Source: Actinomycetota bacterium
Lineage (GTDB): Bacteria; Actinomycetota; CADDZG01; WHSQ01
Reading direction: 5' to 3'
Assembly (NCBI GenBank): GCA_013695055.1
Contig: JACDBF010000030.1
Coordinates: 1-7,096, forward strand
Length of the DNA stretch: 7,096 nt
Below are positions 5,397 to 7,096 of the stretch, piece by piece. Below the pieces are notes generated by a model that saw nothing but the letters and a program-made list of their open reading frames with translations, was not told the origin of the DNA and did not search any database. Positions within the stretch are counted from its first letter, which is position 1; every line of letters starts with the position of its first letter. The position numbers were made by a program, and so were the translations under genes.

Positions 5397-6971
5397 ATGA
5401 CGACTGATTCGATTGTGGACGCTCAAGGAGGCGGGAGGCCGACACCGCCGAAGGATTGGCTTGCGGGATTGAAAGAGAATGCCCCGACCGACGTGGTATC
5501 GGGGCTCATCATCTTCCTGATAGCCCTTCCTCTGTGCCTCGGCATCGCGTTGGCCTCGGGCGCTCCACCTATCGCCGGAGTCATCGCCGGCATCGTCGCC
5601 GGAACCCTCGCCAATCTGTTCTCGGGCTCTTACGTCACTATCAATGGTCCCGCAGCAGGCATGATCGTGATCGTTGCCGGTGCCGTAACCGAGCTGGGCT
5701 TTCGGCAAGCCCTAGCGGTCGGCGTCGCCGCCGGGGTGATCCAGATAGCTCTTGGGTTCGCCAAGACCGGAAAGCTTACCGGCTTCTTTCCAATCTCGGT
5801 GGTTCACGGCATGCTTGCAGGAATCGGATTGATCATCATGGCTGGACAGATCCACATCGCGGTCGGCCACGCGAACCCGCGCGCGCATGGGTTCCACATC
5901 CTCACCGAGATCCCGCCGAGCATCACCGACCCCGTCGTCCCGGCCGCTATCGTCGGCCTCGCGGCTGTATTGGTCATGGTGTTGTGGCCGCGATTGGGCA
6001 AGGTGGCGACGATGATTCCAGCGCCGCTTGTGGCGGTCATAGTGGGGACGGTCATTGCGCTGATCAACGATGCCGAGCCACGGCTCGACCTCGGGGGCGG
6101 CCTTCTCGAGGGATTCCAGACTCCAGATTTCTCCGGATTGATGTCCGCGCCGGCGGTGAAATGGATCGTCCTCTACGTTTTCGTCGCCAGCCTCGAATCG
6201 CTGCTCACGGCCGAGGCAGTCGACAAGCTAGATCCTTGGAAACGGCGTTCAAACATGAACAAAGAGCTGATCGGCAAAGGGATCGGCAACGCCGTCTCAA
6301 GCGGGATCGGTGGATTGCCCATGATCGCGGAGGTGGTGCGGTCCAAGGCCAACATCATGGCCGGAGCGCGTACTCGGTGGTCGAATTTCTTCCATGGCCT
6401 GTTCCTGTTCCTGTTCGTGCTCGCGCTCCCCGGTGTGCTCGAGCTGATTCCGCTCGCAGCGCTTGCCGGCATTCTGCTGGTGGTCGGCTTCAAACTTGCA
6501 CATCCCGCCGACTTCAAGCACGCGTGGGACATCGGCCCGGTGGATTTTCTGCTCATGATCATCACCGCGTTCACCGTCCTCCTCACCGATCTGCTGATCG
6601 GTGTCGCCACCGGGATCGTGCTTGGTCTCCTGCACGCCTTGTTCAGAGGCACTACGCTCCGCAATCTGTTCAGGCCACGTATGAAAGTCGTCGATGGTGG
6701 TGATCAGGTCACCGTGGTTTTCAGGGGCGCTCTGGGCTTCCACAACTTCATCCCTGTACGGAGCGTACTGGACAACATGCCCCGCGGGCGGACGGTGACC
6801 CTCGACTTCAGCGGGGTCCACTACATCGACCCAACGGTGCTCGAGCGCATGCACGACTTCGAGATCGATTACGCCTACGACGACGGCTCCGTGAGGCGCT
6901 TTGGTGAGGAGTCTTTGCAACCGGGCCCCCACCCGTTCTCCACACGAACGGCTCCCAAGGTCACCGTCTAG
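5397..6971 (+). CDS. SulP-family inorganic anion transporter with STAS domain
   Basis: This is a 524-residue multi-pass membrane transporter of the SulP/SLC26 family (sulfate, bicarbonate or similar anions). A short cytosolic N terminus, including WLAGLKENAPTDVVSGL (21-37), leads into the first helix ALPLCLGIALASGAPP (43-58). The family's GSYVTINGPAAG segment follows at 77-88, then VVHGMLAGIGL (135-145), FVASLESLLTAEAVDKLDP (262-280) and SSGIGGLPMIAEVVRS (301-316). The STAS domain covers about 430-515 with DFSGVHYIDPTVLERM; its length and HPFSTR end suit this subgroup. From family knowledge, SulP proteins with the SLESLLTAEAVDKLDPW signature often occur beside or fused to carbonic anhydrase and are suspected bicarbonate carriers. 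No carbonic anhydrase lies in the window. ATG 5397 is preferred: an ATG at 5286 would add 37 non-family residues and lacks a ribosome-binding site. The gene diverges from the response regulator gene. The family is certain, the substrate not. Confidence 0.94.
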   Translation: MTTDSIVDAQGGGRPTPPKDWLAGLKENAPTDVVSGLIIFLIALPLCLGIALASGAPPIAGVIAGIVAGTLANLFSGSYVTINGPAAGMIVIVAGAVTELGFRQALAVGVAAGVIQIALGFAKTGKLTGFFPISVVHGMLAGIGLIIMAGQIHIAVGHANPRAHGFHILTEIPPSITDPVVPAAIVGLAAVLVMVLWPRLGKVATMIPAPLVAVIVGTVIALINDAEPRLDLGGGLLEGFQTPDFSGLMSAPAVKWIVLYVFVASLESLLTAEAVDKLDPWKRRSNMNKELIGKGIGNAVSSGIGGLPMIAEVVRSKANIMAGARTRWSNFFHGLFLFLFVLALPGVLELIPLAALAGILLVVGFKLAHPADFKHAWDIGPVDFLLMIITAFTVLLTDLLIGVATGIVLGLLHALFRGTTLRNLFRPRMKVVDGGDQVTVVFRGALGFHNFIPVRSVLDNMPRGRTVTLDFSGVHYIDPTVLERMHDFEIDYAYDDGSVRRFGEESLQPGPHPFSTRTAPKVTV

Positions 6972-7027
6972 ATGTCGTGTCCAAACATCTGGCCGGCGGA
7001 TAGCACCTCGAGCTTCGAGCCCACTAC

Positions 7028-7034
7028 GAGGAGG
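7028..7034 (+). promoter_or_regulatory. Strong Shine-Dalgarno before the edge gene
   Basis: GAGGAGG is a near-ideal Shine-Dalgarno, yet no ATG, GTG or TTG lies at usable distance before the window ends. The frame it best serves opens with ATC at 7040 (five bases away) or CTG at 7049 (14 bases away). Confidence 0.5.
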
Positions 7035-7039
7035 TAGTC

Positions 7040-7096
7040 ATCGGCATCCTGAGCGCGATCGTCTGGTCACCGCTCGTCGGACTCGCGGTAGTACTC
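7040..7096 (+). CDS. Partial membrane protein start, NuoM/NuoL-like
   Basis: Only the first 19 or so codons are inside the window. They translate as IGILSAIVWSPLVGLAVVL, a hydrophobic helix with the S-x-x-x-W-x-PL-x-G pattern common at the N terminus of NADH-quinone oxidoreductase subunits M and L and related antiporter-type proteins. The frame is closed upstream by TAG at 7001. A strong ribosome-binding site precedes it, and it starts about 70 bases after the SulP stop codon, so it is probably co-transcribed. There is no standard start codon: ATC 7040 fits the spacing best, CTG 7049 is an alternative, and a base-call error is possible. If it is a NuoL/NuoM-like subunit next to SulP, a DAB-type or NDH-type inorganic-carbon uptake system would be a natural context. 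The family call rests on a few residues only. Confidence 0.42.
   Translation, partial: MGILSAIVWSPLVGLAVVL

Noticed and set aside
5456..6703. Long plus-strand open frame of over 400 codons inside the SulP gene
   Set aside because: It is out of frame with SulP, Arg/His/Pro-rich, has no recognisable motifs, and is the usual shadow of a GC-rich gene.
6297..6932. Minus-strand open frame of about 210 codons opposite the SulP 3' half
   Set aside because: Its charged, low-complexity translation mirrors SulP codons, whose own motifs and STAS domain are clear.
6972..7037. 21-codon frame starting ATG directly after the SulP stop and ending in the GAGGAGG site
   Set aside because: It has no ribosome-binding site of its own and no known leader-peptide features; it could be a coupling peptide, but nothing supports that.

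Overview
The window is GC-rich DNA. Its protein families (a secreted purple-acid-phosphatase-like enzyme, a TcrY/OmpR-style two-component pair, a SulP anion transporter, and frequent GTG starts) fit a high-GC actinobacterium, possibly of the Thermoleophilia/Solirubrobacterales type. That placement is inferred from protein style only; no rRNA or tRNA gene is present to fix it. No CRISPR array, insertion sequence or transposase was seen.

Left third, plus strand. A secreted metallophosphoesterase (2-958) is followed by a gene-poor stretch of about 640 bases (959-1594). That stretch holds one doubtful 88-codon frame (1257-1523) and a perfect 15-bp palindrome (1519-1533). Next is a 58-codon gene (1595-1771) that looks like a free-standing YdeI/OmpD-associated (OmdA) C-terminal domain. 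After it, in the same direction, lies an unusual fusion of a GNAT-like domain to a classic-clade AAA+ ATPase (1841-3133). The last two may form a small operon.

Middle third, minus strand. A sensor histidine kinase (3170-4549) and its OmpR/PhoB-type response regulator (4546-5226) overlap by ATGA and are transcribed regulator first. They converge on the GNAT-AAA gene, with only 36 bases between the two stop codons.

Right third, plus strand. A SulP-family anion transporter with a C-terminal STAS domain (5397-6971) is divergent from the response regulator across about 170 bases. That gap carries an 11-bp-spaced TTCAT repeat and a nine-G run in the transporter's ribosome-binding position. The layout suggests the two-component system controls the transporter. 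The same spaced motif, TTCATGAA-N3-TTCAT, recurs upstream of the OmdA gene, so one regulator may control both places. At the right edge a strong Shine-Dalgarno precedes the start of a hydrophobic protein that resembles the N terminus of NuoM/NuoL-type proton-pumping subunits, but it has no ATG, GTG or TTG start. If it is such a subunit, the transporter may belong to an inorganic-carbon uptake locus. That is an inference the window cannot settle.
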